Assembly: GCF_004011095.1 (NCBI RefSeq)
Contig: NZ_CP028129.1
Span: forward strand, 620,001-684,000
Length of the DNA stretch: 64,000 nt
Direction of reading: 5' to 3'
From: Rathayibacter rathayi
Lineage (GTDB): Bacteria > Actinomycetota > Actinomycetes > Actinomycetales > Microbacteriaceae
Made by a program: the position numbers and the translations under genes. Under the pieces are notes generated by a model. The model made no database searches. It saw only the letters and a list, made by a program, of their open reading frames with translations, and was not told the DNA's origin. Position 1 is the first letter of the stretch, and the number at the start of each line of letters is the position of its first letter. Below are positions 44,403 through 53,063 of the stretch, piece by piece.

Positions 44403-45263
44403 TTACAGGGTGGGGGAGACGCCGACGAGGCGGCTGGAGAGGGTCCACAGGTCGTGAGCGAGCGCTCGATCGTGGGCCTGAGGGTTCAGGGAGCCGTGAG
44501 GGGTGAGCTGGTCGAAGTAGGTGCCGCTGGCGGCGCCGACGTCGGGCTCGGAGGCGAGAGTGATCAGGGGCACCGCACCCGCCTCGGCGGAGATGCCGAA
44601 GGAGCCGACGGAGAGACTGGTCATCAGCTTCATCATCGTGCTGTCAGCACCGAAGCTCGTCGAGACGACGCCCGGATGGAACGAGTAGGCGTCGACCGAC
44701 GTCGTCAGCAGGCGCTCCGCCAGCTCCCGGATGAACAGGATCGTCACCAGCTTCGACGTGCCGTAGGCGCGCCAGCCGCCGAACCACGGGCCGCGGCGGT
44801 TGTCGAGGTCGTCGAGCTTCAGCCGGCCGAACCGGTTCGCGAGGCTCGCCGTCGACACGATCCGCACGCCCGCGCGCTCCCGCGAGGTCTCGATCATCCG
44901 CGGGAGCAGCAGGCGGGTGAGCAGGAAGGGCGCCAGATGGTTGCTCTGAACCGTGCGCTCGTGGCCGTCGACCGTCTCGGCGCGGTGCGAAACGAGTCCG
45001 CCGGCATTGTTTGCGAGCACGTCGATCCGCTCGTACCGTTCGAGCAGCACGTCGGCCAGCGCGCGGACGTCGTCGAGCCGGTCGAAGTCGGCGAGGAAGG
45101 GATCGCCGCCCACCTCGGCGGCGACTGCGCGCGTGCGCTCGGGATGGCGACCGACCACCGCCACCCGCGCGCCGGCCGCGGCCAGAGCTCCTGCCGCGAC
45201 CCGGCCGATGCCGGAGCTCGCACCGGTGAGGACGACGACGCGCCCCGTCATGTCAGTGACCAC
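44403..45263 (-). CDS. Short-chain dehydrogenase/reductase
   Basis: About 286 residues, classical SDR fold. Seen: LTGASSGIGRVAAGAL (NAD(P) loop), LANNAGGL, the active-site Ser in IVSTASLANRFG, and YGTSKLV (Tyr-x-x-x-Lys). It resembles retinol-dehydrogenase-like members; substrate unknown. GTG at 45263 or ATG at 45251 are both possible; it touches the upstream zincin-like gene, so the two are co-transcribed. Confidence 0.9.
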   Translation of the reverse strand: MVTDMTGRVVVLTGASSGIGRVAAGALAAAGARVAVVGRHPERTRAVAAEVGGDPFLADFDRLDDVRALADVLLERYERIDVLANNAGGLVSHRAETVDGHERTVQSNHLAPFLLTRLLLPRMIETSRERAGVRIVSTASLANRFGRLKLDDLDNRRGPWFGGWRAYGTSKLVTILFIRELAERLLTTSVDAYSFHPGVVSTSFGADSTMMKLMTSLSVGSFGISAEAGAVPLITLASEPDVGAASGTYFDQLTPHGSLNPQAHDRALAHDLWTLSSRLVGVSPTL

Positions 45264-45639
45264 GGAGATACCCGCCCTTCTCGAGGCCAGCCTCGATCTC
45301 GAATCTATTGCTCAGTGGATCACGGCCCGCCACGGTGTACACGAGCGGAAACCACATTCCGTACAGCCGCCACTGCTCCTTGTGCACGGCCTCGTGCTCG
45401 AGGACCTGGTCGGAGACGTTCGTTCTCGTCAGGTAACTGGTGCCGACGCAGGACCCGCCGCGGCTAAACGCCCACGAGGGCAACCCGGTGAAGACGACGA
45501 GGCCGTGGCTGCGCCGGATCGGCCCGGTGCTCCACAGGGCGCCCCAGGCGAGCCCGATCGCGCAGGCGAAGAGGTAGCCCGGCCGGGTGATTGCCGGGTC
45601 CAAAGCAACCTTCGCGACGCGACGACGGAGGGCGCTCAC
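45253..45639 (-). CDS. Small zincin-like protein with HEAVH motif
   Basis: About 128 residues. A hydrophobic segment (YLFACAIGLAWGALW) is followed by VLEHEAVHKEQWRLYGMWFP and NRFEIEAGLEKGGY: an HExxH zinc motif with a later Glu, the layout of gluzincin metallopeptidases. Relatives in databases are often called Fe-S oxidoreductase, which the sequence does not support. GTG at 45639 overlaps the upstream reductase stop (GTGA). Activity is inferred only. Confidence 0.7.
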   Translation of the reverse strand: MSALRRRVAKVALDPAITRPGYLFACAIGLAWGALWSTGPIRRSHGLVVFTGLPSWAFSRGGSCVGTSYLTRTNVSDQVLEHEAVHKEQWRLYGMWFPLVYTVAGRDPLSNRFEIEAGLEKGGYLRGH

Positions 45640-47099
45640 GCGCTGTCGCGTCCGTAGGTCTCGAGCAGCCGTAGCCAGACCTCGCTGATCGTGGGGTAGG
45701 AGGGGATCGCGTGCCAGAGGCGGGAGAGCGGCACCTCGCCGACGACCGCGATGGTCGCGGAGTGGATCAGCTCGCCGACCTCCTTGCCGACGAAGGTGAC
45801 GCCGAGCACGACCTTCCGGTCCTCGTCGACGACCATCCGCGCCGTGCCCGTGTAGCCGTCGGCGGCGAGGGCGGCGCCGGCGACGGAGCCGATCTCGTAG
45901 TCGATGACGCGGATGCGGTAGCCGGCCTTCTCGGCGGCCGCGGCGGTGAGGCCGACGGAGGCGACCTCCGGATCGGTGAAGACGACCTGCGGCACGGCCT
46001 CGTGGTCGGCGGTCGCGACGTGCGCACCCCAGGGTGCGTCCTGGACCTCGGTGCCGGCGGCGCGCGCGACGATGACATCGCCGGCGGCGCGGGCCTGGTA
46101 CTTGCCCTGGTGCGTGAGCAGCGCGCGATGGTTGACATCGCCGACTCCGTAGAGCCACGGGCGATCACCGCCGAGGGGGACGCCGTCGGCGCCAAGCACG
46201 AGCATCGTGTCGTCGACCGCGAGTGAGGAGCCGGGCTCGAGCTCTACCGTCTCGAGCCCGATGTCGCGGGTGTGCGGAGCGCGTCCGGTCGCGGCGAGGA
46301 CCTGCTCGGCCTCGATCACGTCACCGCCCGTGAGGGTCACGGTGACGATGCCGTCGGTCCGGCGCTCGACCGAGGCGGGGGAGTGGCCGAGGCGGAGATC
46401 GACGCCGAGTGCGCGGAGTGCATCGCCCACGAGCTCGCCGGCGAACGGCTCGAACGGCGCGAGGAGCCCGCTGCGGGCGACCAGGGTGACGGAGGAACCC
46501 ATGCCCGCGTAGGCCGTCGCCATCTCGGTGGCAACGACTCCGCCGCCGATCACGACGAGGCGCGGCGGCACCTCCTCTGCCGAGGTGGCCTCGCGGCTCG
46601 TCCACGGGGAAGCGGCGCGCAGGCCCGGAATGTCGGGGACGACGGCGCGAGTGCCGGTCGCGACGGCGACGGCGGAGCGGGCACGAAGGACCCGGACCCC
46701 GCCGTCCGGTCCGGTCACGGTTACCTCGCGCTCGGCGCTCAGACGGCCGTGCCCGCGGACGAGTTCGATGCCGGCGCCCTCGAGCCACTGCACCTGGCCG
46801 TGGTCGTCGAAGTGGCTCGTGAAGGAGTCGCGGCGGGCCAGGAGAGCGGCGACATCGACGCCTCCGCTAACGGCCTGCGCGGCGCCGAGCAGATCGTGTG
46901 CGGCCCGCAACGCCATCGGCGGGCGGAGCAGCGCCTTTGAGGGCATGCACGCCCAGTAGGAGCATTCGCCACCCACCAGCTCGCTCTCGACGACAGCGGC
47001 GGTGAGCCCGCCCTGCACCGCTCGGTCCGCGAGGTTCTCGCCGACCGGGCCTGCTCCGATGACGATGACGTCGAACTCGTCGGTCGTCGTGCTGCTCAT
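45636..47099 (-). CDS. Pyridine nucleotide-disulfide oxidoreductase (mercuric reductase/Lpd-like)
   Basis: A 487-residue flavoprotein. FAD loop VIVIGAGPVGENLADRA, redox-active Cys pair in GGECSYWACMPSKALLRP, NAD(P) loop LVVIGGGVVATEMATAYAG, second FAD motif LYGVGDVNHRALL, and a dimerisation domain with LWHAIPSYPTISE in place of the usual HAHPT active-site histidine motif. It is not beside 2-oxoacid dehydrogenase or mer genes, so the partner is unknown. A four-base overlap couples it to the zincin-like gene. Confidence 0.88.
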   Translation of the reverse strand: MSSTTTDEFDVIVIGAGPVGENLADRAVQGGLTAAVVESELVGGECSYWACMPSKALLRPPMALRAAHDLLGAAQAVSGGVDVAALLARRDSFTSHFDDHGQVQWLEGAGIELVRGHGRLSAEREVTVTGPDGGVRVLRARSAVAVATGTRAVVPDIPGLRAASPWTSREATSAEEVPPRLVVIGGGVVATEMATAYAGMGSSVTLVARSGLLAPFEPFAGELVGDALRALGVDLRLGHSPASVERRTDGIVTVTLTGGDVIEAEQVLAATGRAPHTRDIGLETVELEPGSSLAVDDTMLVLGADGVPLGGDRPWLYGVGDVNHRALLTHQGKYQARAAGDVIVARAAGTEVQDAPWGAHVATADHEAVPQVVFTDPEVASVGLTAAAAEKAGYRIRVIDYEIGSVAGAALAADGYTGTARMVVDEDRKVVLGVTFVGKEVGELIHSATIAVVGEVPLSRLWHAIPSYPTISEVWLRLLETYGRDSA

Positions 47100-47157
47100 A
47101 CGGTCTCCTTGAGGGTCTCGGAGGCGTCGAGCCCCGCGGTGGGTGGAGGCGCGGCGC

Positions 47158-47526
47158 TCAATGCGCCGGCACGATCTCGGCGCGCCAACCGTCGTAGCGC
47201 CCGCCGTGGCTCTCGACCGCCTCGATCACCTGGCGGAGGAACGCGGTGGTCGACTCCTCGTCCACCGCGGCGTGATGGCCGGCGACGAGGACTTGGCGCA
47301 GCCGCAGCCGCAAGATCGCGATCTCGTAGCCGGAGGCCACGAGCATACGTGCGGCGCGGCGCGCGGTGCTGCGGCGGGAGAACACAGCGAAGTGGTCGAC
47401 CTCGCGCAACTCCCAGACCTGGTCGCCGTAGCGGAGCCGGATCTCCAGCTGCTGCGCGGCGCGCGCCCGCTGCGCCTTCAGCGAGGAGCTGCCGGGAGCA
47501 GTGACGGTGGTGCTCTCCTCGCTCAT
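47158..47526 (-). CDS. RraB-like (ribonuclease E inhibitor RraB family) protein
   Basis: About 122 residues. The pattern VDHFAVFSRRSTARRAARML, a central beta stretch, VDEESTTAFLRQVIEAVESH and the closing GGRYDGWRAEIV match the RraB fold. RraB modulates RNase E in enterobacteria; the role in actinobacteria is not established. It overlaps the enoyl-CoA hydratase stop by four bases. Confidence 0.75.
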   Translation of the reverse strand: MSEESTTVTAPGSSSLKAQRARAAQQLEIRLRYGDQVWELREVDHFAVFSRRSTARRAARMLVASGYEIAILRLRLRQVLVAGHHAAVDEESTTAFLRQVIEAVESHGGRYDGWRAEIVPAH

Positions 47527-48314
47527 CGGCCGGTGAATTCGGCATTCGTGCGGCGGAGGAACGCCTCGGCGCCAATGCGGGCGTCCTCGGAGGCGGCGAG
47601 GCGGGCAAGCGCACCGGGGAGCGCGGCGACCGCCTCGGTGTCGGAGGTGGAGACCGCGAGCCGGGCGTTCGCGAGCGCGGCCTGCACAGCGAGCGGCGCC
47701 TGTGCGGCGATCCGTGCCGCGAGGGCGGAGGCAGCCTCGGTGACGGTGCCGTCGGGGACGACCTCCTGCACGAGGCCGATGCGGTGGGCCTCCTCGGCGT
47801 CAAAGAGATCACCGGTGAGGATCCAGCGCATCGCGTCGCCCCAGCCCACTGCGCGCGGGAACCGCAGCGTCGATCCGCCGAAGGGCAGGATGCCGCGCGC
47901 GACCTCGAGCTGTCCGAATCGCGTGGACCGCTCGGCGAGGACGACGTCGCTCGCGAGGGCCAGCTCGATGCCGAGAGTGAGGCAGATGCCCTGGATCCCG
48001 ATGACGACCGGCTTGCTCACGGGGCGGGTGCGCAGCCCCCACGGGTCAAGACCGCCCTCGGGCACGAAGTCGAGCGCTCCCGCACCCAGGAGTGGTCCGA
48101 TGTCGGCGAGATCGAGCCCGGCCGTGAAGTGTTCTCCCTCGGCGAGTACCACGCCTGCCCGCAGCTGCGGATCGCGGTCGAGTTCGCCGTAGGCGGCGGC
48201 CAGCTCGGCGAGCAGCCGCAGGTCGGCGGCGTTGCGCTTCTCCGGCCGGTCAAGCACGATCGCGAGCACGGCGCCGCGGCGTTCCGTGCTCACGCGCGGT
48301 CTCTCGTCGCTCAT
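47523..48314 (-). CDS. Enoyl-CoA hydratase/isomerase (crotonase) family protein
   Basis: About 263 residues. Crotonase features: ALVL-type RPEKRNAADLRLL start, the oxyanion hole region HFTAGLDLADIG, ICLTLGIELALASDVVLAER and the GILPFGGSTLRFPR stretch. One of the two catalytic glutamates expected in true hydratases is not clearly placed, so the reaction is uncertain. Start ATG 48314. Its frame continues upstream into the broken arginase-like gene, giving a false fusion. Confidence 0.88.
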   Translation of the reverse strand: MSDERPRVSTERRGAVLAIVLDRPEKRNAADLRLLAELAAAYGELDRDPQLRAGVVLAEGEHFTAGLDLADIGPLLGAGALDFVPEGGLDPWGLRTRPVSKPVVIGIQGICLTLGIELALASDVVLAERSTRFGQLEVARGILPFGGSTLRFPRAVGWGDAMRWILTGDLFDAEEAHRIGLVQEVVPDGTVTEAASALAARIAAQAPLAVQAALANARLAVSTSDTEAVAALPGALARLAASEDARIGAEAFLRRTNAEFTGR

Positions 48315-48399
48315 GGTTCCTCCGCTTGGTCGCGTCTGACCATCTTGCCGGGTGCCACCGACATGCGCCGGGGCTTGCGCGTCGCTGGGTAGGCGTTCC

Positions 48400-49232
48400 T
48401 CAGGCCCCGCGGGACAGAGCGCCGAGGAGACGGAGGATCGTGGGTAGGTCGTCCTCGGCCGCGGCCGGCGAGGACGGGCGAAGGAGGTGACCCCGGCGCC
48501 CGCGAGCGGGAAGCGGGCCCGCAGAGCGTCCAGACTCGCGACGAGGCGGGAGGCGGAGACTCCGAAAGGGACCGGGTCGAACAGGCCCGCGAGATCGGCG
48601 GGGTCGAGCACATCGAGATCTACGTGCACGTACACGGAGGCGGCACCCGTGGCCTCAACGGCGGCGATCAACGACTCGGCGTCGAGGGCGTCGGCGGCGA
48701 TGACCGCGGCGCCGCGTTCGACCAGGGGCTCGAGTTCTCCCTCGTCGGCGGAACGCACTCCGGCGAGCACGACGTTCTCGTCGGCCACCCGCTCGTCGGC
48801 GCCGGCGCTCAGCAGGCCCACGCCGCGGCCCAGCGCCGCCGCGAGGACCATGCCGCAGAAGGCTCCGCTGCTGGAGGAGTCGGGCGTGTGTGCGTCCGGA
48901 TGCGCGTCGAGCCACACCAGCGCGACCGGGCCCGCGGCGGTCCGCACCGCATGCCCGATCGCCGCGAACTCGACGCCGCAGTCGCCGCCGATCGTGATCA
49001 CCGGCTCGGTGCGGCCGGCGAGAGCCTCCCGCACCCGCTCGGCGACGGTCGCGACGGAGGCGTAGCGGCGGACGCCGGTGTCCTGCGCGTCACCCGCCTC
49101 GGTGGGCACCTCGAGGGTGGTGGTGGCGGAGGAGGGCAGATCGCCCCGGATCGCCTCGGCTCCGTCGACGAGGCGCATCGCGCGCGTCGACGCCGAGCCC
49201 TGCCACTGGGGAACGACAAGGAAGGAGGCCAT
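48400..49232 (-). CDS. Arginase/agmatinase family protein (frameshifted)
   Basis: About 277 residues once repaired. Metal-site motifs: ITIGGDCGVEF (Cys where arginases usually have His), VWLDAHPDAHTPD and VHVDLDVLDPADL. The frame breaks near 48476-48478; adding one G there joins VTSFAP to SSPAAAEDDLPTILRLLGAL and a stop at 48400. Without it the frame reads on into the enoyl-CoA hydratase. Start ATG 49232. Substrate (arginine, agmatine, formiminoglutamate or another guanidino compound) unknown. Confidence 0.82.
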
Positions 49233-49240
49233 GTCCTTCA

Positions 49241-49678
49241 CTATGGCATGCGCGCGGTCTGCGGCGGATGACGCTCGGCCTGGGCGCGCGGCTCGCGGTA
49301 GCCGGCCACGACGGCCTCGAGGGCGGAGTCGGCGTCGAGCAGCAGGGACTGCGCCGTCGCGCAGGCGGCCGCGACGTCGGCGGCGGAGGCGAGCTGCGCG
49401 GACGTGCGCAGTTCGGAGAGGGTCGCGGCCCGGTCCAGGTCGTCGCGCACCGAGCGCTCGACCTGACTGAGCTGCACCTCGGCACGGGTCACCAGTCCGA
49501 TCAGCGAGTCGACGGCGTCGAGCAGGGCGGCGGGATCGGCCACGTCGCCTCGTGCCACGAGTTCGGTCGCCTCGCGCAGCGGCCGGACTCTGCGCTCCGG
49601 AGTCGTGCCTGCGAGGACGGAGACTTCGGCGCGTGCGTGCTGGAGACGCTCCGGGAGGGACGAGCTCGGCGGGGTCAC
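49241..49678 (-). CDS. Hypothetical helical protein
   Basis: A 145-residue, mostly helical and acidic protein (LLDAVDSLIGLVTRAEVQLS, then SVRDDLDRAATLSELRTSAQ). No signal, membrane helix or known motif. It ends nine bases before the arginase-like start and probably shares its transcript. Confidence 0.6.
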   Translation of the reverse strand: MTPPSSSLPERLQHARAEVSVLAGTTPERRVRPLREATELVARGDVADPAALLDAVDSLIGLVTRAEVQLSQVERSVRDDLDRAATLSELRTSAQLASAADVAAACATAQSLLLDADSALEAVVAGYREPRAQAERHPPQTARMP

Positions 49679-49758
49679 TCCGAGATCGTACGGCCGGAGT
49701 GTGACACCGCGTGACGCCGGGGTTCGACCGGCAGCGGCACCCTCCCCAAGATGGAGGT

Positions 49759-50496
49759 ATGACCCGCTCGCTCGCCATCGTCGAGGTCGCCCACGCGCGG
49801 CCGGGCCGCGAGGAGTATCACGCGTACGTACAGATCCTGAACGGCCGCATCCTGACCCTCGCCCGCGAGCGCGGCTGGCACGCCGAGCGCTTCGCGGCCG
49901 AGGAGCTGGGCACGGCGGAGCTGCTGGCCCGCACGGCGGGGGCGGACGCCCTGGTGCTCGCGGGCGGCGAGGACATCGCTCCGGAGTGGTACGGGGCCGA
50001 GCGCGGCTACCCGGCTGAGGGTCCCCACGCGGAGCGTGCTGATGCCGCGCAGATCGCCGTGGTGCACCGCGCGCTGGCCAGGCGCACCCCTCTGCTCGGC
50101 ATCTGCCGCGGCCTCCAGATCGTGAACGTCGCCCTGGGTGGCACGCTGGTGCAGGACCTGGGTCCCGAGGCGGAGCATGTCAACGCGGCCGCTCCCGCGC
50201 ACCAGCGCATGCACCGGCACGAGGTCGCGATTGCGGCGGACTCCGTGCTCGCTAAGCTCTTCCGGGCGGAGGCGCTGGCCGTGCAGAGCGCGCACCACCA
50301 GGCGGTGGACGTGCTCGCTCCGGGTCTTCGTGTCGTCGCTCGCGCCGACGACGGCGTGGTCGAAGCGGTCGAGCACGGCTGCGCTCCCGTCCTCGGGGTG
50401 CAGTGGCATCCGGAGGACCCCGAGGCTCCGCCGGGTCAGCTGGCAATTCTCCTCGAGGGACTTCTCGCCGCATCGGGGGTCGCGCTCGCGGCTTGA
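49759..50496 (+). CDS. Class I glutamine amidotransferase-like hydrolase (gamma-glutamyl-GABA hydrolase, PuuD-like)
   Basis: About 245 residues, peptidase C26 type. The nucleophile elbow LLGICRGLQIVN holds the catalytic Cys; the His-x-Glu pair is in GVQWHPED; ALVLAGGEDIAPEWYG is the oxyanion loop. It would cleave gamma-glutamyl compounds, perhaps in putrescine use; that pathway link is inference. ATG 49759 with GATGGAGG upstream. Confidence 0.88.
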   Translation: MTRSLAIVEVAHARPGREEYHAYVQILNGRILTLARERGWHAERFAAEELGTAELLARTAGADALVLAGGEDIAPEWYGAERGYPAEGPHAERADAAQIAVVHRALARRTPLLGICRGLQIVNVALGGTLVQDLGPEAEHVNAAAPAHQRMHRHEVAIAADSVLAKLFRAEALAVQSAHHQAVDVLAPGLRVVARADDGVVEAVEHGCAPVLGVQWHPEDPEAPPGQLAILLEGLLAASGVALAA

Positions 50497-50504
50497 GTCC
50501 GGCA

Positions 50505-51404
50505 TCAGTCCTGGGTGTCCCCCTGAGCCCGTAGTGCGTACAGCAGGGCGTGCACGTCCTTAAACCCGGAGAGTGTGGCGATGTCCTGCCGGGACCGCTG
50601 TGCATCATCCAGATACCGCCGCGCGAGCCGCAATCGTGCGCGGCGGAGCTCCCTGGTCGCCGTCGTGCCGGCATGGGCGAAGGTCCGTCGCAAGTAACTG
50701 GGCGAGACCTCGAGTCGCCGGGCGAGTTCGGCTGGGGTCAGCTCCGGATCCGGGAAGCTGGAGGCGATGACGGCGCAGGCCCGGCGGTGCAGGTCGAGGA
50801 CCCCGGGATTCTCCGGACCTGCCGGCGGGGCTGAGTCGAGCAAAAGTGCTATCAGCATCTGCAGGATGGCCGTCGTGAAAGCCGTGAATCCGGGGCTGGT
50901 CTTGGCGATGCCGACATTGAGAGCGACGTTGACGGTCGAGATCACGAGCGCGCGGAGTTCCGGCGCGACCGAGCGGAGAACGACCGCCGAGCCATGCGGT
51001 GGATGAAGGAATGCCGGGACCTGATCGGTCCGAAGGAGGACTTCGTACCTCGCCGCACTCTCGGCGGTCGACACCAGAGAGACGTCGGCACCTCTCACAA
51101 GCAGGATCTCCCCAACATTCCCTGTCCAGTCCCGATCGTGGCTCTCGGAGCGGACACAGACGGCGCCCTCGATCGGAACGAGTATCACGAGCATGTCTTC
51201 GCTTGATGAGCGCAGGGCACGCAGAGCGGAGTGCCAGATACGGATGAGATGCAGATGCGGCGTGCGCAGCTCGTCCGCGAACAATCGCAGTGCGGTGGCC
51301 TCGATAACCACTGAACCGTGCTGGCGGAGCCAGCGCACGGCGTCAGCGTCCTGCAGTGCTATTCCCCGGTCGACAAAGTTTTGCTTTTCTCGACGACTCT
51401 CCAT
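50505..51404 (-). CDS. AraC-family transcriptional regulator
   Basis: About 299 residues. An N-terminal effector domain of the AraC-binding-like type (LRLFADELRTPHLHLIRIWH) and a C-terminal double helix-turn-helix (LTPAELARRLEVSPSYLRRTFAHAG-type first motif, DIATLSGFKDVHALLYALRA second). The start ATG at 51404 has AGAGG upstream; a longer frame to 51620 covers the promoter region. It is divergent from the secreted repeat protein, which it probably controls. Confidence 0.88.
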   Translation of the reverse strand: MESRREKQNFVDRGIALQDADAVRWLRQHGSVVIEATALRLFADELRTPHLHLIRIWHSALRALRSSSEDMLVILVPIEGAVCVRSESHDRDWTGNVGEILLVRGADVSLVSTAESAARYEVLLRTDQVPAFLHPPHGSAVVLRSVAPELRALVISTVNVALNVGIAKTSPGFTAFTTAILQMLIALLLDSAPPAGPENPGVLDLHRRACAVIASSFPDPELTPAELARRLEVSPSYLRRTFAHAGTTATRELRRARLRLARRYLDDAQRSRQDIATLSGFKDVHALLYALRAQGDTQD

Positions 51405-51525
51405 CACCAGCCTCTTCTTCTTTCGACGGAGGTCGAGAGTACGCGAAGAAATCGGTGTGGGTGGCGCCACCGATTCCACCCTCGTGCTGGTGTCGAATCG
51501 ACGCGAAAAATCGCTACTTGGCGGG

Positions 51526-51541
51526 GAGGATAACGATCCTC
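51526..51541. promoter_or_regulatory. Inverted repeat in the AraC/repeat-protein divergent region
   Basis: GAGGAT and ATCCTC flank four bases. A second short palindrome GTCGA-A-TCGAC lies at 51493-51503. Both sit in the 207-bp region between the two starts and are candidate regulator sites. Confidence 0.35.
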
Positions 51542-51611
51542 GACTGTCGTCGGACGTCGCGTTCTTCCATGATCGAGACGCTCCCCATTTCACCAGCGGA
51601 AGGCTGACATC

Positions 51612-52928
51612 ATGAAGCACGAGAACAGATCATTTCGAGTCGACAGTGGCTGGACCATCGAGACGATGACGGAGCGTGGGCTCGAACGCCGCACTCTCGT
51701 CCAGGGCGCCGCGTGGACCATCCCCGTTGTCGGCGTCACGATGGCGACGCCGGCCGCGGCCGCCTCGAGCACTCCCACCCTCAGCTTCACGAACGGCCCT
51801 TATGCGGTCGACGCATGCGGCGTCCTCAAGGACGTGGTGCTGAAAGCGACGACGGACGGAACCACGCCGGTCGCCGCAGGAACCACCATCAGTGTCACCC
51901 TGCCCGACCAGCTGAAGTGGTCCGACGGCACCACCGGTACCAAGTCCTTCCCGGCGGATGCCAACGGCCAGGTCACGCTCAGCCGGATTACGAGCTCAAA
52001 AAACTTTTCGGAGACTGTGACTGTCGCCGCCAAGCGCGGTTCGACATCGGCGAGTGCTCCCGTGAAGGTGCAGAAGGGCACCGGCGCAGTCGCATACCAG
52101 TCGGACGGCACCTCTGCCGGCACCGCCTACAAGGATGTTCCTGCTGATTCGGTGTCGATCGGTGATATTACATGGTTGGCGCCGAATGGTGATCTCTACA
52201 AGGGCAACAAGGTGCTCGTGTCGAATGTGAAGAATGCTGTGCATCAGTTCATTAAGGACAATGATGTGCGCATCAATTATATGACGAAGGATGGTAAGGC
52301 GTTCCAGTCGGATGGGACGTCGGCGGGGACGGAGTACAAGAAAGTTCCTGCTGATTCGGTGTCGATCGGTGATATTACATGGTTGGCGCCGAATGGCGAT
52401 CTCTATAAGGGTGACAAGGTGCTCGTGTCGAATGTGAAAAACGCTGTGCATCAGTTCATTAAGGACAATGATGTGCGCATCAATTATATGACGAAGGATG
52501 GTAAGGCGTTCCAGTCGGATGGGACGTCGGCGGGGACGGAGTACAAGAAAGTTCCTGCTGATTCGGTGTCGATCGGTGATATTACGTGGTTGGCGCCGAA
52601 TGGTGATCTCTACAAGGGCGACAAGGTGCTCGTGTCGAATGTGAAGAATGCTGTGCATCAGTTCATTAAGGACAACGATGTGCGCATCAATTATATGACG
52701 AAGGATGGTAAGGCGTTCCAGTCGGATGGGACGTCGGCGGGGACGGAGTACAAGAAAGTTCCTGCTGATTCGGTGTCGATCGGTGATATTACATGGTTGG
52801 CGCCGAATGGTGATCTCTACAAGGGCGACAAGGTGCTCGTGTCGAATGTGAAAAACGCTGTGCATCAATTCATCAAGGACAACGATGTGCGCATCAATTA
52901 CGTGACAGAACGGCCGTCCTGCGCCTAG
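51612..52928 (+). CDS. Tat-exported protein with four 69-residue repeats
   Basis: About 438 residues. A twin-arginine signal (LERRTLVQGAAWTIPVVGVT, cleavage after PAAAAS) is of the kind common in Microbacteriaceae. A beta-rich domain follows (about 55-160), then four tandem 69-residue repeats, each with ADSVSIGDITWLAPNGDLY, VLVSNVKNAVHQFIKDN and VRINYMT. Repeats 2-4 are identical in protein; repeat 1 differs at four positions. No wall anchor is seen; the end is a short Cys-containing tail. Repeat codons are AT-richer than the neighbours. Probably a surface or secreted adhesin-like or structural protein; function unknown. Confidence 0.85.
   Translation: MKHENRSFRVDSGWTIETMTERGLERRTLVQGAAWTIPVVGVTMATPAAAASSTPTLSFTNGPYAVDACGVLKDVVLKATTDGTTPVAAGTTISVTLPDQLKWSDGTTGTKSFPADANGQVTLSRITSSKNFSETVTVAAKRGSTSASAPVKVQKGTGAVAYQSDGTSAGTAYKDVPADSVSIGDITWLAPNGDLYKGNKVLVSNVKNAVHQFIKDNDVRINYMTKDGKAFQSDGTSAGTEYKKVPADSVSIGDITWLAPNGDLYKGDKVLVSNVKNAVHQFIKDNDVRINYMTKDGKAFQSDGTSAGTEYKKVPADSVSIGDITWLAPNGDLYKGDKVLVSNVKNAVHQFIKDNDVRINYMTKDGKAFQSDGTSAGTEYKKVPADSVSIGDITWLAPNGDLYKGDKVLVSNVKNAVHQFIKDNDVRINYVTERPSCA
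52095..52910 (+). repeat. Intragenic 207-bp tandem repeat, four units
   Basis: Unit starts at 52095, 52302, 52509 and 52716, exact 207-bp period (69 codons). The differences noted between units 2 and 3 fall at third codon positions. Such arrays can expand or contract by recombination without breaking the frame. Confidence 0.95.
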
Positions 52929-53063
52929 CCCCCAGCGTGTTCCGCCGTCCGCCGTCCCCGCCATGATCGTTGTGGCGTGAGGGAGGAGACCGGATCGTCG
53001 TGACCCGGCCTCCTCCCCGTTCTCGCTTGTGGCTCGCAACGGCGGCTCGCTCGCTCCGGCCGC

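Noticed and set aside
47523..49778. Arginase-enoyl-CoA hydratase fusion protein
   Set aside because: The joined frame arises from the one-base loss near 48476; the repaired arginase frame stops at 48400 and the hydratase has its own ATG at 48314.
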